A stretch of 34,366 bases of DNA from NCBI GenBank assembly GCA_964350135.1, contig CAYGJN010000010.1:1-34366 (forward strand). The letters run 5' to 3'. The notes beneath the pieces are model-generated. The model worked only from the letters and a program-made list of their open reading frames with translations. It ran no database searches and was not told the origin of the DNA. Position 1 is the first letter of the stretch, and each line of letters begins with the position of its first letter. Positions 1 to 7,629 of this stretch are shown here, piece after piece. The DNA is from CAYGJN01 sp964350135 (GTDB taxonomy: Bacteria > Bdellovibrionota > Bacteriovoracia > Bacteriovoracales > Bacteriovoracaceae). The translations under genes were made by a program, and so were the position numbers.

Positions 1-234
1 GATCTCATCACCATCTTCAGCAAAGTAAACTCTATAACCTGGGCCGTGAGTTATTTTAATTTAAAAAATCCCATCTTTTAAAGCTTTGATGGATTTTTTT
101 GCTCCTCCAGTTGCAACTCTTTGAACAAATCTAACGACAATTGCTCGGCTTAAATTGTCTAATTTCTTGAGCCAATTCTCAAAGGGGGAGTCTCCGTTTT
201 CCAGTGTGTAATAAATAATTTTCTTGTTAATCAT
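1..234 (-). pseudogene. HigB/RelE-type (Gp49-like) toxin, interrupted by an in-frame stop and cut by the window edge
   Basis: Reading leftward from the ATG at 234-232, the frame encodes 57 residues beginning MINKKIIYYTLENGD. It then meets TAA at 63-61 and continues in the same frame as IKITHGPGYRVYFAEDGDEI up to the window edge. The segments FENWLKKLD, ARIxxR-like RAIVVRF and GPGYRVYF are typical of the Gp49-like/HigB (COG3657) branch of RelE/ParE toxins, in which GPGYRVY follows a Gly-x-x-Glu-Leu-(K/R)-Ile stretch. The stop sits where the family usually has that Glu. The reading frame stays open on both sides of the stop, so this looks like one recent nonsense change (or two compensating small indels). 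These toxins are mRNA interferases whose antitoxin gene usually follows; it would lie beyond the left edge. The shortened product lacks the C-terminal strand that carries family active-site residues and is probably inactive. Confidence 0.75.
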
Positions 235-250
235 CCTTAATCCTTTTTAT

Positions 251-279
251 AAACTACGCTATTTGGCGTAGTTTGTCAA
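251..279 (-). promoter_or_regulatory. Promoter with palindromic operator for the toxin gene
   Basis: On the minus strand a perfect TTGACA (279-274) is followed, after 17 bases, by TAGTTT (256-251), 17 bases upstream of the toxin ATG. The spacer and -10 box lie inside a perfect inverted repeat, AAACTACGC (251-259) / GCGTAGTTT (266-274), with a 6-base centre. A palindrome between the promoter boxes is the usual arrangement for toxin-antitoxin autoregulation, where the antitoxin or the TA complex blocks RNA polymerase. The -35 box is strong and the -10 box weak (3 of 6). Confidence 0.55.
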
Positions 280-300
280 GGTTTAACTTTAAGTACCTAT

Positions 301-334
301 AATCAGGGAAGAAATGTGACATTCTTCCCTGATT
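301..334 (-). terminator. Long hairpin downstream of the 351-701 gene
   Basis: A perfect 13-bp stem (301-313 with 322-334) encloses an 8-base loop, starting 17 bases after the stop codon of the minus-strand gene at 351-701. There is no T-run on either side. The position suggests a transcription end or an RNA-stabilising hairpin. It could also work on the plus strand, but no plus-strand gene lies to its left. Confidence 0.5.
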
Positions 335-350
335 GGTATGTATATTCTCT

Positions 351-701
351 CTAAGCATTTGTCCCAACTTTCAGCCTAGAATGTTCATTTATGAACTCAG
401 CAAGTTGGCCAATGTAGAGCATTTCTTTCCATTTATTCTCAGAAATTTTGCCTTTTTTCTTTTCCCAAAGCTTCTTCAATCTACGATCTTCATGTTCCCA
501 TGTTATAGATTCTAGTTGTAATGCTTTGATGTCTTCATTTGTCACATTTTTAACTAGGTGATGAATGATTTTGTCGGAGGTAATTTTTCCGCAGTCTTCA
601 TTTTTGTTAATCTTTGCTAGAAAATTTTGTAGCAAAGCTTTGGTTTCATTTTTATCTCTTAGAGAATTGTAAGTAACATTCTTGTTTTCTTTTTTAGACA
701 T
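351..701 (-). CDS. Unknown small lysine-rich protein
   Basis: This encodes 116 residues from the ATG at 701, which has a good ribosome site (GGAGG about 7 bases upstream). An upstream in-frame start at 803 would add 34 residues but ignores that site. The protein is charged and mostly helical in character: KENKNVTYNSLRDKNETKALLQNFLAKI near the start, a basic stretch RRLKKLWEKKKGK near residues 75-87, and WKEMLYIGQLAEFINEH toward the end. It has no signal peptide or membrane segment and contains one Cys. I do not recognise the family. It lies upstream of the broken toxin gene on the same strand but is separated from it by a hairpin, so it is probably its own transcription unit. Its placement beside a decayed toxin suggests a variable accessory locus. 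Confidence 0.6.
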   Translation of the reverse strand: MSKKENKNVTYNSLRDKNETKALLQNFLAKINKNEDCGKITSDKIIHHLVKNVTNEDIKALQLESITWEHEDRRLKKLWEKKKGKISENKWKEMLYIGQLAEFINEHSRLKVGTNA

Positions 702-927
702 TTCTTGCCTCCGTTGTTTATTGCTAAAAATAGCTGTTAATAAAGGCTTTTTGAGCAGGCTAAATATGGGGAATAAACTGGTAAAACTTCTCACGACTTT
801 CACGACTGTTTTTGTGAAATGACGTTAAAAGATGTGAAAAGAAATGAAATGACTAAAACGCTGAAATGCCCATAAACACTACTATCTCATTGATTTAGTT
901 AGTTGTTCAATAAGTCGGGTCTATACA

Positions 928-944
928 TCGGGTAGTTCGGGCAT
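928..944 (-). repeat. 17-base direct repeat, left copy (possible coding remnant)
   Basis: This matches 2588-2604 at 14 of 17 bases. Read on the minus strand both copies encode Met-Pro-Glu-Leu-Pro-Asp and all three base differences are synonymous. In this copy a stop follows one codon later. The two copies face the same way and flank the bicupin gene. Confidence 0.5.
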
Positions 945-1002
945 AATTCTTACAACCTATTAATATCGTTCAAGAAAATTAGAATATAGCATGAAATAAT
1001 TA

Positions 1003-1020
1003 GTGCTTCCAGGTGCTTAC
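1003..1020. repeat. Inverted repeat flanking the bicupin gene, left arm
   Basis: The sequence GTGCTTCCAGGTGCTTAC is the near-exact reverse complement of 2453-2470, with one mismatch and one single-base indel. Each arm is itself a pair of GTGCTT half-units. It lies 68 bases before the start codon. Confidence 0.5.
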
Positions 1021-1088
1021 ACAAAGACAAAACTTAAAATAATAAGTAAGTTAGGAGCGTTTACAGTTCGGGTATTTGGAGATTTTAA

Positions 1089-2456
1089 ATGAACGATTCA
1101 AAAAAGATATATAGATTTATATGTGATCAATTAGGAATTTATGAAGCTGTGGATAAGTTCTGTCCACGAGATGATAAGAGAAGAGATGGAAAGCCAGATG
1201 GTTCTTGGTTGCCGAAGGTTGGTGAGAAATACCCAGGAGCACTCTCATTTTGGACTGAAAAAGGTTTGAAGAAGTATCATGGCTGTGGACTTAGGGATTG
1301 GCATTACTCAGTTGTAGAAGGCCAATCTAAGATGATTATCGCCAATATGCCTGAGAGTATTTTGTATCAAGATGAACTTCAAGTAATCTGCTCTCCAGAT
1401 GAAGTTAGTATAGTAAAAGAATATAATTTTATTTATGAGGGGCCTAGACCTTCAGTAATTCCAATCGAAGATTTAAGACCAGAATTTATCAGACATCATT
1501 CAAGTTTAAGAGATTGGAATGCTTATAATGCTTATTCTGGAAGTGATGAGTCTTTTACGTTGATTTCGTCAATTGGAAAGGACTTAGGTCTAAAGAAAAT
1601 TGGGATTCATCATGAGATATTAAAACCTGGTAAAAGAAGTTCATGGCCTCATGCTCATAAAATGGAAGAAGAACTTGTTTTCATTGTTTCAGGTAATGCC
1701 GATATTTGGGTAAATGGGAAATTGTATTGTGCTGGCCCTGGTGATTTGGCATTTTTTGAACCTGGAACAAACTTAGCTCATACGATTATCAATAATTCAG
1801 ACAATGATATTGAAATGATTGTCTTAGGTGAGCAAGACTCTCAAGGTGACCTCATTCATTATCCACAACATCCAGATAGAAATATAGAATGTAAAAAAGG
1901 TGGATATTATTGGGAAGATAAACCCGATGTTAGCTTTGGTGACCATGATGGCAAACCTAGTAAACATTCACTTCGATTAGAAAAATATCCAAAGAGCGTA
2001 AATATTAAATGCGTAGACGCCAAAATAATTGGTGGGGAAACTGATCCTAGAGGCATTAATATACAAGATAAGGACCTTGGCAGAAGTCTAGGTACTAAGA
2101 ATGTAGCATTTCATCATGTTCTTATGAAACCAGGATTTAAATCAAGTACACCTCATGCTGAATCTAAAGAGGAAGAGTTCATTTACGTTCTAAAAGGTAA
2201 TTTAAAGGCATGGATAAATGGCGAGTTAATTCCTATCCAAGAAGGTGATAGTATTGCTTTTCCAAGTGGTACTGGTATCACACATACTTTTATAAACGAT
2301 AGTAATTGTGATGTTGAACTGATTGTCTCGGGAGAAACTACTAAAAAAGATAACCAATGTATCTTTCCATTAAACCTCGAAATGAAAGATGATATGGGTG
2401 ATTTTTGGTGGGATGGTTGGCCTGTCCAAGAATTTAAAAATGATAAAATTTGGTAA
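1089..2456 (+). CDS. Bicupin protein (two cupin_2 domains)
   Basis: This 455-residue protein has no signal peptide. The first cupin barrel (about 175-252) shows HAHKMEEELVFIVSG and later AHTIINNS. The second (about 345-415) shows PHAESKEEEFIYVLKG and ITHTFIND. Both carry the cupin pattern of a metal-binding His...Glu motif followed by Gly and a later His, although the second reads HAESKEEE, with only one His in its first motif. After each barrel comes a Trp-rich tail (YYWEDKP; FWWDGWP). The first 110 residues (KYHGCGLRDWHYSV) match nothing I know. Cupins of this type include isomerases, dioxygenases and sugar-binding proteins, and no substrate can be assigned. GGAG lies 8 bases before the ATG. 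The gene stands alone and is flanked by inverted repeats, and the right arm overlaps its stop codon. Confidence 0.8.
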   Translation: MNDSKKIYRFICDQLGIYEAVDKFCPRDDKRRDGKPDGSWLPKVGEKYPGALSFWTEKGLKKYHGCGLRDWHYSVVEGQSKMIIANMPESILYQDELQVICSPDEVSIVKEYNFIYEGPRPSVIPIEDLRPEFIRHHSSLRDWNAYNAYSGSDESFTLISSIGKDLGLKKIGIHHEILKPGKRSSWPHAHKMEEELVFIVSGNADIWVNGKLYCAGPGDLAFFEPGTNLAHTIINNSDNDIEMIVLGEQDSQGDLIHYPQHPDRNIECKKGGYYWEDKPDVSFGDHDGKPSKHSLRLEKYPKSVNIKCVDAKIIGGETDPRGINIQDKDLGRSLGTKNVAFHHVLMKPGFKSSTPHAESKEEEFIYVLKGNLKAWINGELIPIQEGDSIAFPSGTGITHTFINDSNCDVELIVSGETTKKDNQCIFPLNLEMKDDMGDFWWDGWPVQEFKNDKIW

Positions 2457-2470
2457 GCACTGTAAGCACC
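2453..2470. repeat. Inverted repeat flanking the bicupin gene, right arm
   Basis: This arm reads GTAAGCAC then TGTAAGCACC, a tandem pair that is the inverted counterpart of 1003-1020. It includes the bicupin stop codon (2454-2456). Confidence 0.5.
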
Positions 2471-2587
2471 AATTTAAGTAACTTCAATCTTTTCTAGGTA
2501 ATCTGAAGTAAAACCGAAAATTGTGAAACATGCTCTATCACTTGTATTTCATTGAAATCGTTTATGTTAATGAACTCCCTTTTTAGG

Positions 2588-2604
2588 TCGGGTAACTCAG
2601 GCAT
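2588..2604 (-). repeat. 17-base direct repeat, right copy (possible coding remnant)
   Basis: This is the right copy of the 928-944 repeat. On the minus strand the frame stays open from about 2643 to 2497, giving roughly 50 residues that include DGHFAVAKWIRHMPELPDL, with no clear start codon or ribosome site. It may be the surviving fragment of a lost gene. It overlaps the hairpin at 2614-2635. Confidence 0.4.
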
Positions 2605-2613
2605 GTGACGTAT

Positions 2614-2635
2614 CCATTTTGCAACAGCGAAATGG
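2614..2635 (-). terminator. Hairpin after the 2649-4076 gene
   Basis: A 9-bp stem with one G-T pair (2614-2622 with 2627-2635) and a 4-base loop lies 13 bases past the stop codon of the minus-strand operon. No T-run follows. Confidence 0.45.
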
Positions 2636-2648
2636 CCGTCGCTTTACC

Positions 2649-4076
2649 CTAACTCGAGGCAAGCTTATGAAAAATTTGATCAGCAAAATTTCTATTCACC
2701 TTAACTTCATCGCAAATTTGATAAATAACTTTCTTCTCACAATCATCTATTGATCCGTCCGCATAAGATATAAGTGCAAGATCTTTTATTATTCCCATTT
2801 TATTATTATTGGTGAGATGCAGTTTCATACTTTCTAATCGAACCCTGATCATTTGCCAGAGCTCTGTCATGTTTTTGCCATTTACTTCTTTGATCAATTT
2901 TACAAAAACTTGTGGTTTAATAACTGATTTTAGGGCCTCAACTTCACTTTTTTCTACTACTCCATTTGATAAAGAAATAGCAAAACCACCTAAAAGAACA
3001 ATTTCTTGAATTTCATTGGTTAAACTTGTCTCTTGTTGTAAGTAAGATGGATTTACAAGGTTAAGCACTTCATCTATACGTTTTTCAATATTTTCTTTTG
3101 TAAGGTTTCCGTTACCATTTCCTGAGATTTCTTTATAAACGCGACTTTGATTAAAAAATTCTAGGGCACGGATTCTAATAGGACTAAATGGATGAGTTGA
3201 GTGTAGCAGAACGGGGTCAATATTATCATCACTAAACTCATTACGGATATTTCTAAATGGTTCTATATACTCAGCAATATTAAAATGAATATTGTTCATT
3301 GAAAGTCCTGAAGAGAGTTTGAAGAATGTTTTTGCCACATGATCAAAATTTTCAGAACATAAAAAACCTATTCTGTCTGATGAAATTTGTGAACTTCTCT
3401 CCCATGAGTAGAGTTTCATAGCATGGATAGGTGAGAGATGCTTATGGGCCAGGCGAAGTATACTTTGTATTGACAGTTGTGTGTGGCCAAAAAGAAACTG
3501 TCCTATTAGTTTTCCAAGAATAAAAGTCAGCTCATTAGGATCAAAACTTTCAATTAAAGAAGATGAAAGAATAATAGAAAGTTTGTCGTCTCCAATAGCA
3601 TGACAAACACCTTTGTAATTAGCGTCTTGGTAAACATTTACATCAATAGAGGCCCTTAGTTGTAAGGTTGTCTTACATTTATTGGCCATATTATAAAGCT
3701 GTGGAGTCATTTCTGGCGTAAGTCTTATGGCATTTTTTTGTAATTCTCTAGAAGCATCATGAAAGCCTTGTTCAGCTTCCATAAGTTGAAGTGCTTTTAA
3801 GAAATTAACGTCTGCATTTAATGATTCTCGAATTTCTATATCTGATTTTGTAATGATTCTTTGAAGATCAAGTCCAGTGAATTCTGTTCTTAAGATCTTG
3901 GCCTGTTTTCTTTCAACTGTCTCAGTACCAAGTGTATGAGCAACCTTAGAAAGATCATTTAGCTCTTTTTGCATTTGCTCTTTAAGATGCATAACTTGCT
4001 CAAAATCACCTGAATTAGTTGCATCAGATATCAACCTTTTATACTTATCTTTTATAAGATGTGCTTTTGAATTCAT
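2649..4076 (-). CDS. M48-peptidase-fold protein without the zinc site, with a C-terminal TerB-like domain
   Basis: This 475-residue protein has no signal peptide or clear membrane helix. Residues 1-60 look like a coiled coil. Around 160-200 the sequence follows the M48 metallopeptidase pattern (LSIILSSSLIESFDPNEL, then FILGKLIGQFLFGH), but the HExxH zinc helix reads KLIGQ at 189-193, so both His and the Glu are lost. HPFSPIRIRALEFF near 295 matches the THPPxxxRI segment of M48 proteins. The last 50 residues (GIIKDLALISYADGSIDDCEKKVI) resemble a TerB/DUF533-like helical domain. The protein is probably a non-catalytic scaffold or substrate binder. It starts 42 bases after dapA and may be the last gene of that operon. 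The gene is intact, so the loss of the site is not simple decay. Confidence 0.65.
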   Translation of the reverse strand: MNSKAHLIKDKYKRLISDATNSGDFEQVMHLKEQMQKELNDLSKVAHTLGTETVERKQAKILRTEFTGLDLQRIITKSDIEIRESLNADVNFLKALQLMEAEQGFHDASRELQKNAIRLTPEMTPQLYNMANKCKTTLQLRASIDVNVYQDANYKGVCHAIGDDKLSIILSSSLIESFDPNELTFILGKLIGQFLFGHTQLSIQSILRLAHKHLSPIHAMKLYSWERSSQISSDRIGFLCSENFDHVAKTFFKLSSGLSMNNIHFNIAEYIEPFRNIRNEFSDDNIDPVLLHSTHPFSPIRIRALEFFNQSRVYKEISGNGNGNLTKENIEKRIDEVLNLVNPSYLQQETSLTNEIQEIVLLGGFAISLSNGVVEKSEVEALKSVIKPQVFVKLIKEVNGKNMTELWQMIRVRLESMKLHLTNNNKMGIIKDLALISYADGSIDDCEKKVIYQICDEVKVNRNFADQIFHKLASS

Positions 4077-4118
4077 AACTACTCTCTATAAAGTCTTATC
4101 GTCGTAAATAAGATAGAG

Positions 4119-4994
4119 CTAAAACCAGTTTGTAATCTTATGAGAAATATCTTTTAGACTTTTTTGATCAAGTTTCTCTTCTGGTGATAAAGGAGGCTTT
4201 AAGCAAGGAGTTTTAATTCTAGCTTCTTGAAATAGGATATTTTTAGTTGGAATAGGGTTAGAGGCTTCAAATATATGGTCAACTGCTTTAAGCCAAAGTG
4301 ATTTATCATCATTGCTTAGATCTTTGTTAAGGCATTTACTCAAGTACTGTTTTGTTTGTTTTGCCCATATATTGCTGGCAACACTGACAAGGCCATCGCA
4401 GCCATAGTTTGCAAACTCAATTGTAAGACCATCATCACCACTATAAATTTTTTGCTTCTTTAAAATCTCTCTATACTCTTTAAAACGCTCAATACTTCCA
4501 CTCGCTTCTTTCAAGGCCCAAAACTGAGAGTGATTTTTAAGTTCTTCACAAGCATAAAGATCAAGCTCTTTTCCAGCACGTGAGGGCACATTATAAAGCA
4601 TGCAAGGAAGTTTTGAATGATCTAGAAGAGTCTTGAACCAATGAAGTTGTCCAATAGGACCTGGTTTTGCGTAAAGAGGAGTGGCCATAAGAAAGGCGTT
4701 CATTTCTTGCTCATGACAAAAATCCATCCACTCAATAATTGATGGTAAATCAAAACCGCCAACTCCGCTCATAAGTGGAATATCAAGTTTAAGAGATCTT
4801 GCGAATTTAATGACAGATTTTTTTTCTTCTAAATTAAGAGCAAGCCCTTCTCCTGTAGAGCCTAGTAATACAACTCCAATATCATTTTGATTCTGCTCGT
4901 TAAGAAGCTTTTCAAAACTATCAAAATCAATTGAGAGATCTGTATTCATGGGGGTAATGATAGCGGTCCAAAGTTTATACTGATCTAAATTCAT
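4119..4994 (-). CDS. dapA: 4-hydroxy-tetrahydrodipicolinate synthase
   Basis: This enzyme condenses pyruvate with aspartate semialdehyde, the first step committed to diaminopimelate and lysine. Its 291 residues are the family's usual length. The TIM-barrel landmarks are present: GSTGEG (45-50) for pyruvate carboxyl binding, YNVPSRAG (134-141) with the catalytic Tyr134 and substrate-binding Arg139, and ALKEASG with the Schiff-base Lys162. The C-terminal part is more divergent. The start codon overlaps the dapB stop by 4 nt (ATGA), so the two are probably translationally coupled. Diaminopimelate also feeds peptidoglycan synthesis. Confidence 0.95.
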   Translation of the reverse strand: MNLDQYKLWTAIITPMNTDLSIDFDSFEKLLNEQNQNDIGVVLLGSTGEGLALNLEEKKSVIKFARSLKLDIPLMSGVGGFDLPSIIEWMDFCHEQEMNAFLMATPLYAKPGPIGQLHWFKTLLDHSKLPCMLYNVPSRAGKELDLYACEELKNHSQFWALKEASGSIERFKEYREILKKQKIYSGDDGLTIEFANYGCDGLVSVASNIWAKQTKQYLSKCLNKDLSNDDKSLWLKAVDHIFEASNPIPTKNILFQEARIKTPCLKPPLSPEEKLDQKSLKDISHKITNWF

Positions 4995-5680
4995 AATTTC
5001 TCTTTTTTCATTAATATTTGGTCAATAAGGTCTTCAAAATTTGTAAGGCCTGTATTGATCGAATTATTATGACAAACCTGATTTGCTGCCCAAAGGGCTC
5101 CACTGGCAAATAATTTTCTATCTTTTGCTTCATGTCTGATAATTATATTTTCAAGCTCAGAATCTACTTTGAGCTCATGGATACCAATCACATCACCAAC
5201 TCGATCACTAGTGATTTTAATATTTTCTTTATTTATCCATGTTTGCCATTTTAATGCTGTACCGCTTGGAGCATCTAACTTATTCGTATGGTGAATTTCA
5301 TGAACTCTATAGTTTGGATATTTTAAAAGTGACTCAGCTTTATTAATAAGGCCGAGTATATTTCTAACAATACCCATTCCCAGTGAAAAATTATGTCCAT
5401 GAATCCATTTTAGTCCATTAGATTGAATAGATTTAAGATCTGCATCTTTCCATGTAAAGCCCGTTGCTCCAATAATAATAGGAGTTTTTGTTTGTAAGAG
5501 TGTTGGTATTAATTTTTCAAAAGCAGGGCCTGGTATAAAAACAATAATGGCATCAGCAGAATCTAGGTCTTTGAGTTCAATAGGGGTAGTTGAATGATAA
5601 ACTTTTACGATATCTTCTTTAGGAACTAAGTCCAAAATTTTAGAGCCTGTTTTTCCTTTGCCAATTAATGTGATTTTCAA
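4991..5680 (-). CDS. dapB: 4-hydroxy-tetrahydrodipicolinate reductase
   Basis: This NAD(P)H-dependent reductase acts on the DapA product. Its 229 residues are shorter than the roughly 270 of the E. coli enzyme. Visible motifs are the nucleotide-binding GKGKTG (8-13), GATGFT near 71, HNFSLGM near 95, and the catalytic and substrate signature EIHHTNKLDAPSGTA (about 128-142). It overlaps asd upstream and dapA downstream by 4 nt each. The shorter length reflects compact loops rather than truncation, since all signature blocks are present. Confidence 0.93.
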   Translation of the reverse strand: MKITLIGKGKTGSKILDLVPKEDIVKVYHSTTPIELKDLDSADAIIVFIPGPAFEKLIPTLLQTKTPIIIGATGFTWKDADLKSIQSNGLKWIHGHNFSLGMGIVRNILGLINKAESLLKYPNYRVHEIHHTNKLDAPSGTALKWQTWINKENIKITSDRVGDVIGIHELKVDSELENIIIRHEAKDRKLFASGALWAANQVCHNNSINTGLTNFEDLIDQILMKKEKL

Positions 5681-6663
5681 AGTTCTGCCTTTTGGAATGC
5701 TTCCAAATTTAAAATTGCTGCACCTGCAGCCCCTCTGACCAAATTATGTCCAAGTGATATGAGACCTATTATATTTGAGCGACTACCTTGTTTAATTCTT
5801 CCAATATGAGCTCGTTGATCAGTTGGGGTTAGATCTCTTAATGGTTGTGGTGAAAACTCATCGCTATAAATTTCATATAGACCAGGGAATTTTTCTTGCC
5901 ATTTTTTAAATGATGCCTTGACCTGGTCAACAGAAACATTATTTTCAAATTGAATATGTAGACAGACTGAATGGCCATGGGCCACAGGCACACGATGTAC
6001 ATGGGCAGTTATATCAAATTCAGCTGGTTTATCTAAGGTCCCAAGAATTTTTTGTGCTTCAGTTTCAATCTTTTCTTCTTCTCCGCCAATATTTGGAACA
6101 ATATTTCCCAGAATATCAATAGATGGCACACCCGGGTAACCAGCACCGCTAATGGCCTGCAAAGTAACAATACTTATATGGTTAATTTTCCCAAGCTCAA
6201 TTAAGGGAGCTATTCCTAAAGTTGCAAAGACTGTTGCACAATTAGGATTTGTTATAATTTTTCCTGGTGTTTTTTGATTCTTGACCATTTTAAAATGTTC
6301 AGCATTAATTTCAGGAATAACTAATGGAGTATTTTTATCCATTCTAAATGTAGAAGCGTTACTGATAATATGAATACCTTTAGAGGCTAGAAATGGTTCA
6401 ATCTCTTTTGCTGAGTCACTGGGCAATGCACTTAATGCAAAAGGAGAAGTGATTTCTTTTAAGGATTTTAAAGTAAGATTCGCAGTATCTGCAGGTATTT
6501 GACCTTGCTCTCTCCACTGAACATGATCACCGTAGACTTTTCCTTCACTTCTTGGACTTGCCGCAAGTTCAGCAATCATAAAACTAGGATGATTTTCAAG
6601 CATTTTGATCATTTTTTGGCCCACGGTTCCAGTGGCTCCAAGAATGGCAACAGGTGTTTTCAT
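5677..6663 (-). CDS. asd: Aspartate-semialdehyde dehydrogenase
   Basis: This enzyme reduces aspartyl phosphate to aspartate semialdehyde, the substrate of DapA. It has 328 residues from the ATG at 6663, chosen because AGGAG lies 6 bases upstream; an in-frame ATG 18 bases earlier has no such site. The N-terminal Rossmann motif is GATGTVG (9-15). The catalytic Cys142 lies in TNPNCATVFATLG, and HVHRVPVAHGHS supplies the conserved His. This PNCAT type resembles the archaeal/yeast-like Asd subfamily more than the E. coli form. A minus-strand TACAAT (6698-6693) could be the operon's -10 box, but its -35 region is poor. Confidence 0.93.
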   Translation of the reverse strand: MKTPVAILGATGTVGQKMIKMLENHPSFMIAELAASPRSEGKVYGDHVQWREQGQIPADTANLTLKSLKEITSPFALSALPSDSAKEIEPFLASKGIHIISNASTFRMDKNTPLVIPEINAEHFKMVKNQKTPGKIITNPNCATVFATLGIAPLIELGKINHISIVTLQAISGAGYPGVPSIDILGNIVPNIGGEEEKIETEAQKILGTLDKPAEFDITAHVHRVPVAHGHSVCLHIQFENNVSVDQVKASFKKWQEKFPGLYEIYSDEFSPQPLRDLTPTDQRAHIGRIKQGSRSNIIGLISLGHNLVRGAAGAAILNLEAFQKAEL

Positions 6664-6744
6664 AGTTACTCCTAAGCTCATAATCCTAACGTATTGTAAG
6701 AGAATTCGCTAGTCTTAGTTTGATTGGCCAAGTAAGCTTTTGTC

Positions 6745-7629
6745 ATGGACAAGTCTAGAAAGGGTCATCTTATAACGATGAGCTGTTTTATTCTCTGGGG
6801 ACTCTTTCCAATTTACTGGAGCTTTCTAGGTCATATTGATCCTCTAGAATTGCTCTTGCATAGAGTTTTTTGGATAGTTGCTCCTTTGAGTATTTATTTA
6901 TTATGCAAAAATAAGTTATTGTTGATTTTATCATTGCTAAAAAAATATTTTGTTAAAATATTATTGTGCGCAATTTTCATTGCTCTAAACTGGTATCTTT
7001 TTGTATATGGAATACTCGAAAACAAGGTTTCAGAAGTAAGTTTTGGCTATTACCTAAACCCTCTAATTAATATTTCTTTGGGAGCTCTTGTTTTTAAAGA
7101 GAGCTTCACTCGTAGACAAGTATTAAGTATTAGTTTTGCTGTTCTTGGGGTGATGCTTTTAACTGTTGAGAATGAAGGGCTACCTTGGATTTCTCTTGGT
7201 GTATCATCTACTTTTGCAATATATGCAGTTTTAAAAAAACAATTTCGTCTTCCTATCTTAGAAAGTCTTTATCTTGAGAGCTCTTTCATCTTTATTGCAT
7301 TATTGATGTATTATTCTTTTTTTGGGGATATAAGCTCTTTAGATTTTTTTAATCAGTCTAATTTTTACAAAATTTATATTTCTTTTGCTGGCATTACAAC
7401 ATTTGGACCCCTCTTGCTCTTTAATTTTGGAATAGCGCTTATACCGTTAAGTCGAGTAGGGCTTATGCAGTTTATTGCTCCTACTTTGCAGTTTATTCTT
7501 TCAGTTGTTTTATTTAATGAAAGTTTTTCTTATATGAAATGGGTATCTTTTTTGTTAATTTGGATTGCGTTGACAATATTTTGTATAGGGCTTTTTAAAA
7601 AGGATTCAAAGAATGTTAAAAATACTTAG
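6745..7629 (+). CDS. rarD: RarD-type EamA-family transporter
   Basis: This 294-residue inner-membrane protein has about ten hydrophobic helices arranged as two EamA repeats. RarD-type landmarks are FILWGLFPIYW in helix 1, ELLLHRVFW at about 36-44, NWYLFVYGI near 82 and ASFGYYLNP-like VSFGYYLNPLINISLG near 96. The C-terminal repeat shows GPLLLFNFGI and LMQFIAPTLQFIL. The family is named for E. coli RarD; its natural substrate is unknown, and chloramphenicol-sensitivity annotations rest on weak evidence. The ribosome site is poor. The gene diverges from asd and overlaps the next gene by 17 nt. Confidence 0.87.
   Translation: MDKSRKGHLITMSCFILWGLFPIYWSFLGHIDPLELLLHRVFWIVAPLSIYLLCKNKLLLILSLLKKYFVKILLCAIFIALNWYLFVYGILENKVSEVSFGYYLNPLINISLGALVFKESFTRRQVLSISFAVLGVMLLTVENEGLPWISLGVSSTFAIYAVLKKQFRLPILESLYLESSFIFIALLMYYSFFGDISSLDFFNQSNFYKIYISFAGITTFGPLLLFNFGIALIPLSRVGLMQFIAPTLQFILSVVLFNESFSYMKWVSFLLIWIALTIFCIGLFKKDSKNVKNT

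Larger units (their letters stand above)
702..1088. other. 387-base intergenic region between divergent genes
   Basis: No convincing gene is present. It holds a 9-base tandem direct repeat (TCACGACTT at 791-799, TCACGACTG at 800-808), which could be an operator for the minus-strand gene. Variants of TGTGAAA and GAAATGAC recur over 810-860. Three TCGGGT copies lie at 914-933, the last within the short coding remnant at 928-944, and one half of an inverted repeat lies at 1003-1020. The ribosome site of the next plus-strand gene (GGAG, 1078-1081) closes the region. Confidence 0.5.

Noticed and set aside
702..803. Longer N-terminus for the 116-residue protein
   Set aside because: The internal ATG at 701 has a strong ribosome site, and the extension crosses likely promoter repeats.
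2497..2643. MPELPD peptide as the start of a MutM (Fpg) glycosylase
   Set aside because: MutM begins MPELPEVE, but nothing after the first six residues fits and both copies are short fragments.
2809..3009. Plus-strand open frame opposite the M48-like gene
   Set aside because: It is a shadow of the real gene on the minus strand. The same applies to other small frames opposite or inside real genes (for example 333-515, 11088-11297, 11940-12149, 28661-28858, 29560-29760 and 33191-33373).
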